A stretch of DNA of 49,942 bases from Corynebacterium striatum ATCC 6940 (GTDB lineage Bacteria > Actinomycetota > Actinomycetes > Mycobacteriales > Mycobacteriaceae): contig NZ_GG667521.1 in assembly GCF_000159135.1 (NCBI RefSeq), forward strand, positions 195,039 to 244,980, read 5' to 3'. Both the position numbers and the translations under genes were made by a program. Under the pieces are notes generated by a model. The model had not been told where the DNA came from, made no database searches, and worked only from the letters and a program-made list of their open reading frames with translations. Shown one piece after another: positions 10,991 through 19,718 of the stretch (position 1 is the first letter of the stretch; every line of letters begins with the position of its first letter).

Positions 10991-12058
10991 TTAGGCAATC
11001 TCGTAGCCAGTGACTGGGCCTTGGTCGTTCGGGATCCAACCGAGTTCCGGCGCTACGTGCTTGGCAAAGCTTTCCAGGATGCGCACGTTTACGTCCAAGC
11101 CCATGGTGGTGGGCACCGTGATGAGGAGCGTATCGGCGGCCATGATTGCCGGGTCAGCCTTGAGCTGTTCAATCAGCTTGTCCGGCTCGGCGGCGTAGGT
11201 GCGGCCGAAGGTGGAGGCGCCAACCTCCGGCAGGAAGCCCACCTGGTCGTGCCCGGTGGCCTGCATGCCGAAGCGCTGCATATCTGCGCCATCGACGATG
11301 GGGAAGATGGAACGCGAGACAGAAACGCGCGGGGTCCAGTCGTGGCCAGCTTCCTTCCATGCGGCGCGGAAGCGGTTGATCTGGTCCACCTGAATCTCGC
11401 CGAGAGTCTCAGCGGAGGTTTCCGAAACGAGGGTGGAGGACATAAGGTTTACGCCATCCTTGGCGGCCTGCTCCGCGGTGTGGTGCGTGCCAGAACCCCA
11501 GAAGATGTTCTTGCGCAGCTCAGGGGAGTGTGGGAAGACCGGTAGCTGGGAACCCGGCTGATACATGTTGGGGTACTGGTTCTCCAGTGGGGCGGCGGTG
11601 GCCATGCCATAGCCGTCGATGGCGGCCATGAACTTTTCGAAGTTGGCGCGGGCCAAGTCCGCGCCGTTGGGGGCCTCGGAACTGTAGCCGAAGGACTCCC
11701 AGCCGCGGTCGGCTACCTCGGGAGCGCCGCGGGAGACACCCAAGGCCACGCGGCCGCGTGCGATTTGGTTCAGGGAGGCTGCTTCCTCTGCCAGGTACAG
11801 CGGGTTTTCGTAGCGCATATCGATAACGCCGGTGCCCACCTCGATGTGCTTGGTGGAACCCGCCACTGCGCCCAGGAGCGGCATCGGCGCGGAGGCTTGC
11901 GGCACGAAGTGGTGGACGCGGAAGGAGGCGTTGTTGACGCCGATTTCGTCCGCGGCTTGTGCAAGGTCGAGGTGGATCTTGGCCATGTCCTCGGCCGACG
12001 GGCCGCGCTGTCCGCCGAAGGCGTAATGACCAAAGCTTAGAAAGCCGAATGCTTTCAT
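10991..12058 (-). CDS. LLM class flavin-dependent oxidoreductase
   Basis: A 355-residue luciferase-like monooxygenase fold protein (TIM barrel, FMN or F420 dependent). Typical pieces are the N-terminal FGFLSFGHYAF, the first-half HHFVPQASAPMPLLGAVAG, the VGTGVIDMRYENPLYLAEE segment and GRVALGVSRGAPE. The length is normal. The substrate is unknown; such enzymes act on long-chain aldehydes, alkanesulfonates, nitrilotriacetate and other small molecules. The ATG follows an AGGGAG-type ribosome site (12063-12068, minus strand). The protein is not linked to an obvious pathway here; a flavoprotein remnant lies just upstream on the same strand. Confidence 0.85.
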   Translation of the reverse strand: MKAFGFLSFGHYAFGGQRGPSAEDMAKIHLDLAQAADEIGVNNASFRVHHFVPQASAPMPLLGAVAGSTKHIEVGTGVIDMRYENPLYLAEEAASLNQIARGRVALGVSRGAPEVADRGWESFGYSSEAPNGADLARANFEKFMAAIDGYGMATAAPLENQYPNMYQPGSQLPVFPHSPELRKNIFWGSGTHHTAEQAAKDGVNLMSSTLVSETSAETLGEIQVDQINRFRAAWKEAGHDWTPRVSVSRSIFPIVDGADMQRFGMQATGHDQVGFLPEVGASTFGRTYAAEPDKLIEQLKADPAIMAADTLLITVPTTMGLDVNVRILESFAKHVAPELGWIPNDQGPVTGYEIA

Positions 12059-12136
12059 ATCTAACTCCCTAATTTTATTGACGTAACAACAAAAAGGTTA
12101 ACACTTTTAGCTTGAAGCGTCGAGTGTGCGGAGAGC

Positions 12137-12230
12137 TTACACGGCAGCCCGCGCCGCGAGCCCGGCCTGACCGGCGCCGATGACGGCGAGGTGAAAGTGG
12201 GGCTGTGGGATGCCGGCGTTCGAATTTACT
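12137..12230 (-). pseudogene. Remnant of the N-terminus of an FAD/NAD-dependent oxidoreductase
   Basis: Reading the minus strand, one frame gives PQPHFHLAVIGAGQAGLAA followed by RAAV and a TAA at 12139-12137. VIGAGQAGLAA is the dinucleotide-binding GxGxxG motif that opens flavin monooxygenases and related proteins, normally within the first 20 residues, as here. No in-frame start codon remains in front of it and the frame ends after about 30 codons, so only a fragment persists. It lies upstream of the flavin oxidoreductase gene on the same strand. A chance frame is possible, but the motif is a close match. Confidence 0.4.
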
Positions 12231-12271
12231 CTCGCCACTGTAATACCTAGGAGGGGTAAGCTTGTTGGGCA

Positions 12272-13090
12272 ATGATTGAATTCGACAACGTCTCGGTCCA
12301 GTATCCGAGAACCCCGACCCCCGCGGTGGAGAGCTTTTCCTATGCCCTGCAGCCGCGCAAGACCACCATTCTGGTAGGCCCTTCAGGCTGTGGGAAGACC
12401 ACCCTTTTAAGGTTGGTTAACCGGATGGTGGAGCCATCCCACGGTCGAGTGCTTATCGATGGCATTCCTGTGGCCGAACGCGATGCTGTGCATCTGCGCA
12501 GGTCAATTGGTTATGTAATGCAGAACTCCGGGCTTCTGCCGCACTTTACGGCGCTCGACAACGTGGCCGCGGTGGCCAGGCTGAGTGGGGCCACTAAAAA
12601 GCAAGCGCGGGAACAGGCGGCCCAGTGGCTGGAGCGAGTCCACGTCGCCTCCGAATTCTTCGACCGCTACCCAGGTGAGCTCTCCGGCGGCCAGGCGCAA
12701 CGCGTGGGCGTGGCCCGTGGCCTCGTGGCCGACCCCGACATCGTGCTCATGGACGAGCCTTTTGGCGCTGTTGATCCAGTGGTGCGCCGCGAGTTGCAGC
12801 GTGAGGTCCTGCAGCTGCAGGAGGACATCGGCAAGACCATCCTCATGGTCACCCATGACGTTGATGAGGCATTTTTGCTTGGCGACGACGTGGTGCTCCT
12901 CGGAGAGCGCGCCCACATCCGTCAGCACGGCAAAGCGGAGCAATTCATTACGAGCCCCGCCAGCACCGAGGTTGAGCACTTCGTGGGGTTGGAAGCTAAG
13001 CGCCTCCATGTTGAGACCTGCGACGGGCGCAAGGTGTTGGTGGGCGAAGACGGAACGGTGGCCGGAATATTGGCGGATGGTCCCGCATGA
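12272..13090 (+). CDS. Osmoprotectant ABC transporter ATP-binding protein (OpuCA/ProV type)
   Basis: A 272-residue ATPase that would drive uptake of glycine betaine, choline or a related compatible solute with the two permeases that follow. Motifs: Walker A GPSGCGKTTL, signature ELSGGQAQRVGVARGL, Walker B IVLMDEPFGAVDPVVRREL, switch His in VTHDVDEAF. It lacks the C-terminal CBS pair found in some OpuCA/ProV proteins. ATG 12272 is the only in-frame start. AGGAGG at 12249-12254 is 17 bases away, unusually far, and a TGTAATAC extended -10 lies at 12239-12246. Its stop overlaps the next start as ATGA. Confidence 0.9.
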   Translation: MIEFDNVSVQYPRTPTPAVESFSYALQPRKTTILVGPSGCGKTTLLRLVNRMVEPSHGRVLIDGIPVAERDAVHLRRSIGYVMQNSGLLPHFTALDNVAAVARLSGATKKQAREQAAQWLERVHVASEFFDRYPGELSGGQAQRVGVARGLVADPDIVLMDEPFGAVDPVVRRELQREVLQLQEDIGKTILMVTHDVDEAFLLGDDVVLLGERAHIRQHGKAEQFITSPASTEVEHFVGLEAKRLHVETCDGRKVLVGEDGTVAGILADGPA

Positions 13091-13731
13091 AGTGGGACTG
13101 GTTAAGCAGCAACTTTTCGCGCTTGGTGGAGCTGGGCATCGCGCACGCTAACTTGGCGTGGCCGCCTATCCTGCTTGCTTTGCTGGTGGCGCTGCCAATT
13201 GGCTGGGTGGCGCACCGCTACCGGCGAATTCGCGAGATTGTCGTGGGCCTGAGCAGCGCGCTCTACATCATTCCTTCGTTGGCGCTGTTCATCTTGCTGC
13301 CTTTGGTTATTGGAACTTCGGTGTTGTCGTCACTCAACGTGATCATCGCGATGACACTGTACGGGCTGGCCTTGCAAGTGCGCTCCACGGCGGATTCCTT
13401 CGACACCGTCCCAGCGGCGGTGGCTTCTGCGGCGACCGCGATGGGATACTCGCCGCTGCAGCGAGTGTTCCAGGTGGAGCTACCCCTTGCAGGACCTGGC
13501 ATTATCGCCGGCCTGCGCGTGGTCTCTGCCTCGACGATTTCGCTCATCTCAGTGGGTGCGCTGGTGGGCGTGCACTCTTTGGGCACGCTTTTTACCGAAG
13601 GGTTCCAGCGCAACTTTCCCACGCAGATCATCGCGGGTTTTGTAGGTACCGTGTTGCTCGCTGTGCTCTTTGACCTGCTGCTTGTCCTTATCGGGCGTGT
13701 GCTGCTGCCCTGGGCTAGGAAAGCGTCATGA
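13087..13731 (+). CDS. Osmoprotectant ABC transporter permease (OpuCB type)
   Basis: A 214-residue inner-membrane permease with about five hydrophobic spans. The binding-protein-dependent transport signature is seen as AATAMGYSPLQRVFQVELPLAGPGIIAG (an EAA loop, about residues 115-142), which contacts the ATPase. PSLALFILLPLVIG and the LRVVSASTISLISVGALVG segment resemble ProW/OpuCB. It is linked to both neighbours by four-base ATGA overlaps, so the three genes form one translationally coupled unit. Confidence 0.9.
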   Translation: MKWDWLSSNFSRLVELGIAHANLAWPPILLALLVALPIGWVAHRYRRIREIVVGLSSALYIIPSLALFILLPLVIGTSVLSSLNVIIAMTLYGLALQVRSTADSFDTVPAAVASAATAMGYSPLQRVFQVELPLAGPGIIAGLRVVSASTISLISVGALVGVHSLGTLFTEGFQRNFPTQIIAGFVGTVLLAVLFDLLLVLIGRVLLPWARKAS

Positions 13732-14405
13732 ACTTTCTTCTAGAGGCCTTTTCATTCATCGCTGATGGCGCGAATTGGAGCGGTGCAAATGGGTTGGGGC
13801 AGCGCCTGTTGGCACACTTGGGCTATACCCTAGCGGCAGTGACAATCGCAGCCGTCGTCGCTTTGCCCTTGGGTGTCCTGATGGGGCACACGCGTCGCGG
13901 CGTGAACGGCGTCGTTGCTGTGTCGGGCGCATTGCGCGCGTTGCCTTCTTTGGGTCTGCTGACCTGGCTGACCCTGGAGTTTAGTTTCGGGGTGCGCATT
14001 CCCGTAATTCCGGCGATTGTAACGCTCGTCATTTTGGCTATCCCGCCGATGCTGGCGGGTACAGTTACCGGCGTGATGGCCATTCCGCGCGGGGTGGTGG
14101 ACTCGGCCCGAGCTGCGGGATTTAGCGAATCGGACATTGTGCGGCAGGTGGAGCTGCCGCTTGCCGCGCCTTCCATCGTGGGCGGCATACGCTCTGCGGC
14201 GGTCCAGGTGCTGGCCACCGCGACCATCGTGGCTTATATCGGGTTGTCTGGGCTGGGCCGCTACCTCATTGATGGCTTGGCGCTGCGTGACTACCCGCAG
14301 ATGCTTGTCGGCGCACTCATGGTGGCTCTTTTGGCATTAGCTGTCGACGGTGTCTTGGCGCTGTGCCAGCGATTGCTACGCCCGAATACGGGCATGCGGA
14401 ACTAA
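13728..14405 (+). CDS. Osmoprotectant ABC transporter permease (OpuCD type)
   Basis: A 225-residue second permease of the importer, paralogous to the previous gene. It has about five to six membrane spans, with the EAA loop at ARAAGFSESDIVRQVELPLA and the conserved VLATATIVAYIGLSGLGRYL near the C-terminus. ALRALPSLGLLTWL matches the PSLALL motif of OpuCB/CD permeases. The start overlaps the previous stop as ATGA. The substrate-binding gene follows after a 169-base gap that contains an inverted repeat. Confidence 0.9.
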   Translation: MNFLLEAFSFIADGANWSGANGLGQRLLAHLGYTLAAVTIAAVVALPLGVLMGHTRRGVNGVVAVSGALRALPSLGLLTWLTLEFSFGVRIPVIPAIVTLVILAIPPMLAGTVTGVMAIPRGVVDSARAAGFSESDIVRQVELPLAAPSIVGGIRSAAVQVLATATIVAYIGLSGLGRYLIDGLALRDYPQMLVGALMVALLALAVDGVLALCQRLLRPNTGMRN

Positions 14406-14502
14406 GTCTGTGGCCGGAGGTAGCTACAAGAGTTGGACGCTGAGGAGGCATATAAAGAAGGCATGACGGAATGAATCTGGGTACCGTGGAGTTAGCGCAG
14501 TT

Positions 14503-14520
14503 AAAAACTCAACAGTTTTT
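14503..14520 (+). promoter_or_regulatory. Perfect inverted repeat between permease and binding-protein genes
   Basis: AAAAACT-CAAC-AGTTTTT, 7-base arms with a 4-base loop, 54 bases before the binding-protein start. It could be a weak bidirectional terminator or an operator. A break here would let the binding protein be expressed at a level different from the membrane components. Confidence 0.4.
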
Positions 14521-14574
14521 GTCGCTACGTCTAGATACAACGCTCCTTACTCCCTAGCCCGGAAGGTATGTCTC

Positions 14575-15552
14575 ATGCGCTCATTTTCACTTCTTCACTC
14601 TGGCCTGCAGCGCGGTACCTTGCATCGCGGCGTGGCCGCGGTTTGTGCAGCTGTCACCAGCGCGGCCCTTCTGGCGTCGTGTAGCTCCGCGGATCCTACG
14701 GCGGAGCCGGGGGCGTCGGAAAGCGCCGGCGATAGCAAGACCATCGTCATCGGTACCGCAAACTTCCCAGAGTCCGAGATCTTGGGCCAACTGTGGGCCG
14801 CGACCTTGGAGGACGCAGGCTTCGATGTCGAAGTGAAGTCCGGGATTGGTTCCCGCGAGATTTATATGAAGGCCCTAGAAGAGGGAACTGTGGACATTGT
14901 GCCGGAATACACCGGCAACTTGGCGCAGTTCTACAAGGCGAAACTTCCTAGCGGGGCTGATGAGCAGAAGGTTTATGAGGCACTCGAAGGCGTGCTGCCC
15001 GAAGCGCTTGCCGCTGGCGCATTCGCCCCCGCAGAATCGAAAGACGCCTATCATGTGACGCCTGAGGTAGCGAAGAAATACAAGCTAGCTTCCCTCGCTG
15101 ACCTGAAGAACTTGGACGAGATTAAGCTGGCGGGAAACCCGGAGCTTGCGGAGCGTCCGTACGGCCCACGCGGACTCAGTCAAACCTATGGCGCGGACGA
15201 GGACAAGTTCACCATGCACGCAATTTCCGATGGTGGCGGCCCGCTGACTATTGCGGCGCTTTTGGAGGGTGAGGCCAACGTAGCAGATATTTACACCACC
15301 TCGCCCATCCTGGATCGTGATGGCAAAGAGGTAAAACTTGTGCGCCTGGAAGATCCCCAGAACCTGGTAGCCCCGCAGAACGTTGTACCTGTCTACCGCA
15401 GTGCGGATGTTCCGCAAAAGGCGGTGGAGGCACTCGATAAGTTTGATGGAAACTTAAAGACTGAAGACCTTGTAGCGATGAACTTAAGAAATTCCGGTAA
15501 TGAGAAGGCGGAGCCGGCTGCTATCGCCCGCGATTTTATTGACGCGTCTTAA
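14575..15552 (+). CDS. Osmoprotectant ABC transporter substrate-binding lipoprotein (OpuCC type)
   Basis: A 325-residue lipoprotein with a basic N-terminus, a hydrophobic stretch and the lipobox LLASC (Cys36), followed by a Ser/Glu-rich linker. The mature part contains IVIGTANFPESEILGQL, EEGTVDIVPEYTGNL and DPQNLVAPQNVVPVYRS, which are typical of the OpuAC/QAT-family betaine and choline binding proteins. It would sit on the outer face of the membrane and deliver substrate to the permeases at 13087 and 13728. GGAAGG precedes the ATG. No strong terminator is seen downstream. Confidence 0.9.
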   Translation: MRSFSLLHSGLQRGTLHRGVAAVCAAVTSAALLASCSSADPTAEPGASESAGDSKTIVIGTANFPESEILGQLWAATLEDAGFDVEVKSGIGSREIYMKALEEGTVDIVPEYTGNLAQFYKAKLPSGADEQKVYEALEGVLPEALAAGAFAPAESKDAYHVTPEVAKKYKLASLADLKNLDEIKLAGNPELAERPYGPRGLSQTYGADEDKFTMHAISDGGGPLTIAALLEGEANVADIYTTSPILDRDGKEVKLVRLEDPQNLVAPQNVVPVYRSADVPQKAVEALDKFDGNLKTEDLVAMNLRNSGNEKAEPAAIARDFIDAS

Positions 15553-15921
15553 AAATTTTCCCTTATTTGGAGCCGATTTTTTCAATTCCTTCCTGACTTC
15601 CTGATTACCTGCACCGGCGCAAACTGGAATGCCTACGCGGACTTGACCTCCGGGAGCGCGCTGAACATATTTATGATTCGTTTCCTGAGGATACTTTCCT
15701 AATCTCGCGTACATCGGCAATGCCTGTGGCGTATATCGACATGGCTGTTTCGCGGCCAGTGCTTCTGCCGATACTTGTGTTTAACGTGGGAAAGGGCGGG
15801 CAGCGTGCTCGTAGTACGGCGACCTAGCTCTACTCTTGCGGTTTTCTCCCAATTTTCGGGGAAGGCCGCATTTCTTATGCATTGTGGTTGCACAGGGCGG
15901 CTCTGCACCCGGCATTCAAAA
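15553..15921. other. Intergenic stretch with possible gene debris, no confident gene
   Basis: This 369-base stretch before the clpB operators has no start codon with a good ribosome site and a convincing product. One plus-strand frame is open from 15597 to the TAG at 15827 (76 codons, containing LRERAEHIYDSFPEDTF and PVLLPILVFNVGKGG), but the first ATG is at 15720. Another frame continues open past the opuCC stop to about 15702. I recognise neither. It may be the eroded end of a lost gene. Confidence 0.35.
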
Positions 15922-15942
15922 CTTGAGTCTGGTACGCTCAGG
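15922..15942 (+). promoter_or_regulatory. HAIR-like HspR operator, distal, upstream of clpB
   Basis: CTTGAGT, seven bases, then GCTCAGG. The left half is the exact HAIR consensus and the right half has five of seven positions. It is the more upstream of two sites. Confidence 0.65.
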
Positions 15943-15964
15943 CGGGAAAATGGAAAAATTTGAA

Positions 15965-15985
15965 GTTGAGTGGAACAAACTCAAC
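15965..15985 (+). promoter_or_regulatory. HAIR HspR operator, proximal, upstream of clpB
   Basis: GTTGAGT-N7-ACTCAAC is a perfect inverted repeat with HAIR spacing, differing from the consensus CTTGAGT-N7-ACTCAAG only in the outermost base of each arm. The spacer contains the GGAA of the proposed SigH promoter, so HspR binding would directly block the polymerase. Confidence 0.75.
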
Positions 15986-15997
15986 TTTATGTGCGTT
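15972..15997 (+). promoter_or_regulatory. Putative SigH-type promoter of clpB
   Basis: GGAA at 15972-15975 and GTT at 15995-15997 with a 19-base spacer, the same layout as the dnaK promoter at 895-920. It overlaps the proximal HAIR operator. The transcript would have a leader of roughly 85 bases before the clpB ATG. Confidence 0.6.
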
Positions 15998-16091
15998 GAG
16001 ATAAGTAGCAGCGAAGGAAAAGTCCTTCGAGCTGTGGAAACATAACAAATCTAACTTCACAAACTCCGACTTAACTTCCAAGGAGGAAGCC

Positions 16092-18650
16092 ATGAGTGCT
16101 TTCAACCCCACCACCAAAACCCAAGAGGCCCTGCAGCAAGCGCTGCAGACTGCCTCGTCCAATGGCAACCCGGACATCCGCCCGGCCCACCTGCTCGCTG
16201 CAATCCTTAGCCAAGAAGAGGGCATTGCGGCCCCGGTCCTGAAGGCCACTGGCGTGGATCCGGAGACCGTGCTCAAGGAAGCGCGCGGCCTTGTTGATTC
16301 CTACCCCAAGGCTGAGGGTTCCGGGATGGCGAATCCCAACTTTAACCGCGACGGGCTCAACGTCCTGACCCGCGCGCAGGAGCTCGCCGGCGAGCTCGGT
16401 GATGAGTACGTCTCCACCGAGGTGCTGCTGGCAGCTATCGCAGGGTCCAAGACGGATGCTGCTGAGCTGCTTACCTCACGCGGCGCTACTTTCGACGCCC
16501 TCAAGGGCGCTTTCCCCTCCGTGCGCGGTGCGGCCAAGGTGACCTCTGAAAATCCCGAAGAACAGTTCCAGGCACTTGAGAAGTACGCCACCGACCTGAC
16601 CGCTCGTGCGCGTGAAGGCAAGATCGACCCGGTCATCGGCCGTGACCAGGAAATCCGCCGCGTGGTTCAGGTCTTGAGCCGCCGCACCAAGAACAACCCG
16701 GTCCTCATCGGTGAGCCCGGTGTTGGTAAGACCGCCATCGTTGAAGGCCTGGCCCGTCGCATTGTGGCTGGTGACGTACCTGAGTCCCTCAAGGGCAAGA
16801 CCTTGCTGAGCCTGGATTTGGGCTCGATGGTCGCCGGTGCGAAGTACCGCGGTGAATTCGAGGAGCGCCTCAAGGCTGTCCTCGATGAGATTAAGGCTTC
16901 CGACGGCCAGATCATCACCTTCATCGACGAGCTGCACACTATCGTCGGCGCAGGCGCCACGGGTGAAGGCTCGATGGACGCCGGCAACATGATTAAGCCG
17001 ATGCTGGCTCGTGGTGAGCTGCGCCTCGTGGGCGCAACCACCCTCGACGAGTACCGCAAGTACATCGAGAAGGATGCTGCGCTTGAGCGCCGCTTCCAGC
17101 AGGTTTATGCCGCTGAGCCTTCCGTCGAGGACACCGTTGGTATCTTGCGTGGTCTGAAGGAGCGCTACGAGGTGCACCACGGTGTGCGCATCATGGACTC
17201 CGCGTTGGTTGCTGCGGCCGAGCTGTCGAACCGCTACATCACCAACCGCTTCCTGCCAGATAAGGCAATCGATCTCGTGGACGAGGCTGGGTCCCGCCTG
17301 CGCATGGAAATTGACTCCTCCCCGCAGGAGATCGACGAACTCGAGCGCGTGGTCCGTCGTATGGAAATCGAGGAGCTGGCGCTCAAGAAGGAGACCGATG
17401 CTGCCTCCCAGGATCGACTTTCCAAGCTGCAGCAGGAGCTGGCTGACGAGCGTGAGAAGCTCGGTGAGCTCAAGGCTCGCTGGGTCAACGAGAAGAAGGC
17501 TATCGATGAGGTCCAGCGAGCGAAGGAAGAGCTCGAGGACCTGAAGCGCCAGGCTGAGATTGCAGAGCGCGACGGTGACTACGAGTTGACTTCCGAGCTG
17601 CGTTACGGCCGCATTCCGGAGCTGGAGAAGCAGGTTGCCGACGCCGAGATTCGCGCCAACGCTCAGTCCAACACCATGCTGACCGAGGAAGTCACCCCGG
17701 ACACCATCGCTGAGGTCGTCTCGGCATGGACCGGCATCCCGGCTGGCAAGATGCTGCAGGGTGAGACCCAGAAGCTGCTCAACATGGAGGCCGAGCTGGG
17801 CCGCCGCGTGGTGGGTCAGAAAGAAGCGGTCAAGGCCGTCTCCGATGCCGTGCGCCGCGCTCGCGCGGGCGTTGCTGACCCGAACCGCCCGACCGGTTCC
17901 TTCCTCTTCTTGGGCCCGACGGGCGTTGGTAAGACAGAGCTGGCCAAGGCTCTGGCTGACTTCCTCTTCGACGATGAATCCGCCATGGTCCGCATCGATA
18001 TGTCTGAGTACGGCGAGAAGCACTCCGTTGCGCGTCTTGTCGGTGCCCCTCCGGGATACGTTGGCTACGATGCCGGCGGCCAGCTCACGGAGGCCGTGCG
18101 TCGCCGCCCGTACACGCTCGTGCTTTTCGACGAAGTGGAAAAGGCGCACCAAGACGTCTTCGACGTTCTGCTGCAGGTTCTCGATGAGGGCCGCCTGACC
18201 GACGGCCAGGGCCGCACCGTGGACTTCCGCAATACGGTCATCATCCTGACCTCGAACCTCGGTGCTGGTGGCACCAAGGAGGAGGTCATGGAGGCCGTCA
18301 AGCGCAACTTCAAGCCGGAGTTCATTAACCGTCTCGATGATGTCGTGATGTTCGAGTCCCTGTCCTCCGAGCTGCTGGCCGGCATCGTCGACATCCAGCT
18401 CGATGCTCTGGCATCGAGGTTGCAAGGCCGTCGCCTCAACCTGCAGGTTTCCGACGCCGCCAAGCTGTGGCTCGCGGAGCGCGGCTATGACCCGGCTTAT
18501 GGTGCCCGCCCGCTGCGCCGCCTAGTACAGCAGGCCATCGGCGACCAGCTGGCTCGCCAGTTGCTGGCTGGCGACGTCCTCGACGGCGACACCGTCCACG
18601 TCGATGTCGCTGAAGGCGGCGAGAGCCTCGAGCTCAAGGCACTCGGCTAA
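16092..18650 (+). CDS. clpB: ATP-dependent disaggregase ClpB (Hsp100)
   Basis: An 852-residue AAA+ unfoldase that works with DnaK to rescue aggregated proteins. In order: N-terminal Clp repeat domain (about 1-145), AAA1 with Walker [10 protein letters not shown] and [11 protein letters not shown], the long coiled-coil middle domain (about 400-530, from [20 protein letters not shown]), AAA2 with [10 protein letters not shown] and [10 protein letters not shown], and a C-terminal D2-small domain with [11 protein letters not shown]. The middle domain separates ClpB from ClpC and ClpA. AAGGAGGAAG precedes the ATG. Two HAIR operators and a SigH-like promoter lie upstream, so heat-shock control is shared with the dnaK operon. 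A terminator follows at 18714. Confidence 0.98.
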   Translation: MSAFNPTTKTQEALQQALQTASSNGNPDIRPAHLLAAILSQEEGIAAPVLKATGVDPETVLKEARGLVDSYPKAEGSGMANPNFNRDGLNVLTRAQELAGELGDEYVSTEVLLAAIAGSKTDAAELLTSRGATFDALKGAFPSVRGAAKVTSENPEEQFQALEKYATDLTARAREGKIDPVIGRDQEIRRVVQVLSRRTKNNPVLIGEPGVGKTAIVEGLARRIVAGDVPESLKGKTLLSLDLGSMVAGAKYRGEFEERLKAVLDEIKASDGQIITFIDELHTIVGAGATGEGSMDAGNMIKPMLARGELRLVGATTLDEYRKYIEKDAALERRFQQVYAAEPSVEDTVGILRGLKERYEVHHGVRIMDSALVAAAELSNRYITNRFLPDKAIDLVDEAGSRLRMEIDSSPQEIDELERVVRRMEIEELALKKETDAASQDRLSKLQQELADEREKLGELKARWVNEKKAIDEVQRAKEELEDLKRQAEIAERDGDYELTSELRYGRIPELEKQVADAEIRANAQSNTMLTEEVTPDTIAEVVSAWTGIPAGKMLQGETQKLLNMEAELGRRVVGQKEAVKAVSDAVRRARAGVADPNRPTGSFLFLGPTGVGKTELAKALADFLFDDESAMVRIDMSEYGEKHSVARLVGAPPGYVGYDAGGQLTEAVRRRPYTLVLFDEVEKAHQDVFDVLLQVLDEGRLTDGQGRTVDFRNTVIILTSNLGAGGTKEEVMEAVKRNFKPEFINRLDDVVMFESLSSELLAGIVDIQLDALASRLQGRRLNLQVSDAAKLWLAERGYDPAYGARPLRRLVQQAIGDQLARQLLAGDVLDGDTVHVDVAEGGESLELKALG

Positions 18651-18713
18651 ACGAAGTCGCGCCCACAACGCGCCTAAGTAGTAGCTAAACCAGGCACTGG
18701 AAGCCGCTGCAGC

Positions 18714-18751
18714 GGGGAAGACTCCATATAAGGAGCCTTCCCCGTTTCTTT
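18714..18751 (+). terminator. Rho-independent terminator after clpB
   Basis: GGGGAAG-A-CTCC pairs with GGAG-C-CTTCCCC across a short ATATAA loop, followed by GTTTCTTT. Confidence 0.8.
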
Positions 18752-18815
18752 AAAGAGAGTTCCCGCATGGGCGGCCCCTCGGCAGGAAACTCCGCGTGCC
18801 CCTAGAATCAGGGAC

Positions 18816-19664
18816 ATGAGCAATTTGGTTTCTCCGAGCGAACTCCAACAATCCATCTATCGCGGCGACCGCGTCGCAGTTCTGGCATCCCTATGGGCTC
18901 CCGGTGAAGGGGAGGCCTACAACCAGTTCACGTCCCTCCACATTCCTACAGCGCAGTTTGCCGACGCCGCACACTCCTTCGTTGGCCTTCCAGGTTCCAA
19001 GGTGGGTCGTAACCCGCTTGTTAACCCGGAGCGTCTTCAGGAAAGCTGCGAGGAATGGGGCCTGCGCCCTGATTGGCAGATCGTGGTCTACGACGAGGGC
19101 CGTGGTCTCTTCTCTGCCCGCGCATGGTGGACCCTGCGCTGGGCAGGCTTTAAGAACGTTCGCATGCTCGACGGTGGCCTAGCCAACTGGCGTCGCCAAG
19201 GCTTTAATACATTGACTGGCCCGGGCAACCTAGGCCTAGCCACCGAAATTGAGATCACCCCAGGCTCGATGCCTACCGCGACTATCGAGGATGTCAAGGC
19301 ACACGAGGGCCTTCTCATCGACTCCCGCACAGCTAACCGCTTCGCTGGCCGCCGTGAGCACCTTGACCTCAAGGCCGGCCACATCCCAGGAGCTGTGAAC
19401 CTCCCTGAGCGATTGTTCCACAACCTGGATCAGACCATCAAGAGCGACGATGAAATCCTCGACATCCTCGATGCTGCCGGAATCACGCAGGACAACGTCC
19501 AGGACGCAATCATCTACTCGGGCTCCGGCAACCACTCCGCACTGACAATCGGCATCCTGGAGAACCTCGGTTTCACTGGCCTGCGCCACTTCGTCGGCGG
19601 TTGGTCCCAGTGGTCAGCTAATCCGGACAACCCAATCGAGCGCGGCGACCGCACCCACGTCTAA
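18816..19664 (+). CDS. Rhodanese-family sulfurtransferase homolog, catalytic Cys replaced by Ser
   Basis: A 282-residue protein with two tandem rhodanese domains (about 1-135 and 150-280), the layout of SseA/TST-type thiosulfate or 3-mercaptopyruvate sulfurtransferases. Family segments include VVYDEGRGLFSARAWWTLRW, MLDGGLANWRRQGF, LIDSRTANRFAGR and GHIPGAVNLP. The active-site loop, normally YCGSGVTAC or CRxGx, reads YSGSGNHSA, so the residue at the catalytic Cys position is Ser235. Sulfur transfer through a persulfide is therefore not expected. The only cysteine I see is Cys78, in the first domain. It may have a binding or regulatory role. The following palindrome at 19687 could act as its terminator. 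Confidence 0.85.
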   Translation: MSNLVSPSELQQSIYRGDRVAVLASLWAPGEGEAYNQFTSLHIPTAQFADAAHSFVGLPGSKVGRNPLVNPERLQESCEEWGLRPDWQIVVYDEGRGLFSARAWWTLRWAGFKNVRMLDGGLANWRRQGFNTLTGPGNLGLATEIEITPGSMPTATIEDVKAHEGLLIDSRTANRFAGRREHLDLKAGHIPGAVNLPERLFHNLDQTIKSDDEILDILDAAGITQDNVQDAIIYSGSGNHSALTIGILENLGFTGLRHFVGGWSQWSANPDNPIERGDRTHV

Positions 19665-19686
19665 AAGCCAGCGCGCCAGCTCACGC

Positions 19687-19717
19687 ACCCCAAGACTTCC
19701 TACTAAAGTCTTGGGGT
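19687..19717 (+). terminator. Perfect 12-bp hairpin at the start of the next gene
   Basis: ACCCCAAGACTT, seven bases, AAGTCTTGGGGT. The right arm ends at the GTG/ATG start of the following gene, and no T-run follows. It may end transcription of the sulfurtransferase gene or hide the ribosome site GGGGTG of the next. TAAAGT at 19704-19709 could also be a -10 box giving a leaderless mRNA. Confidence 0.5.
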
Positions 19718-19718
19718 G

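Noticed and set aside
12075..12272. 65-codon minus-strand frame upstream of the LLM oxidoreductase
   Set aside because: Very Arg/Pro-rich and out of frame with the flavoprotein-like fragment at 12137-12230; no ribosome site.
14471..14557. 28-codon frame (MNLGTVELAQLK...) between permease and binding-protein genes
   Set aside because: No ribosome site, spans the inverted repeat, and has no known match; too little evidence for a gene.
15484..15720. 78-codon minus-strand frame after the osmoprotectant binding protein
   Set aside because: Overlaps the end of that gene, has no ribosome site and no protein-like features.
16476..18425. Minus-strand open frame (649 codons) opposite clpB
   Set aside because: Antisense shadow created by third-position GC bias in clpB.
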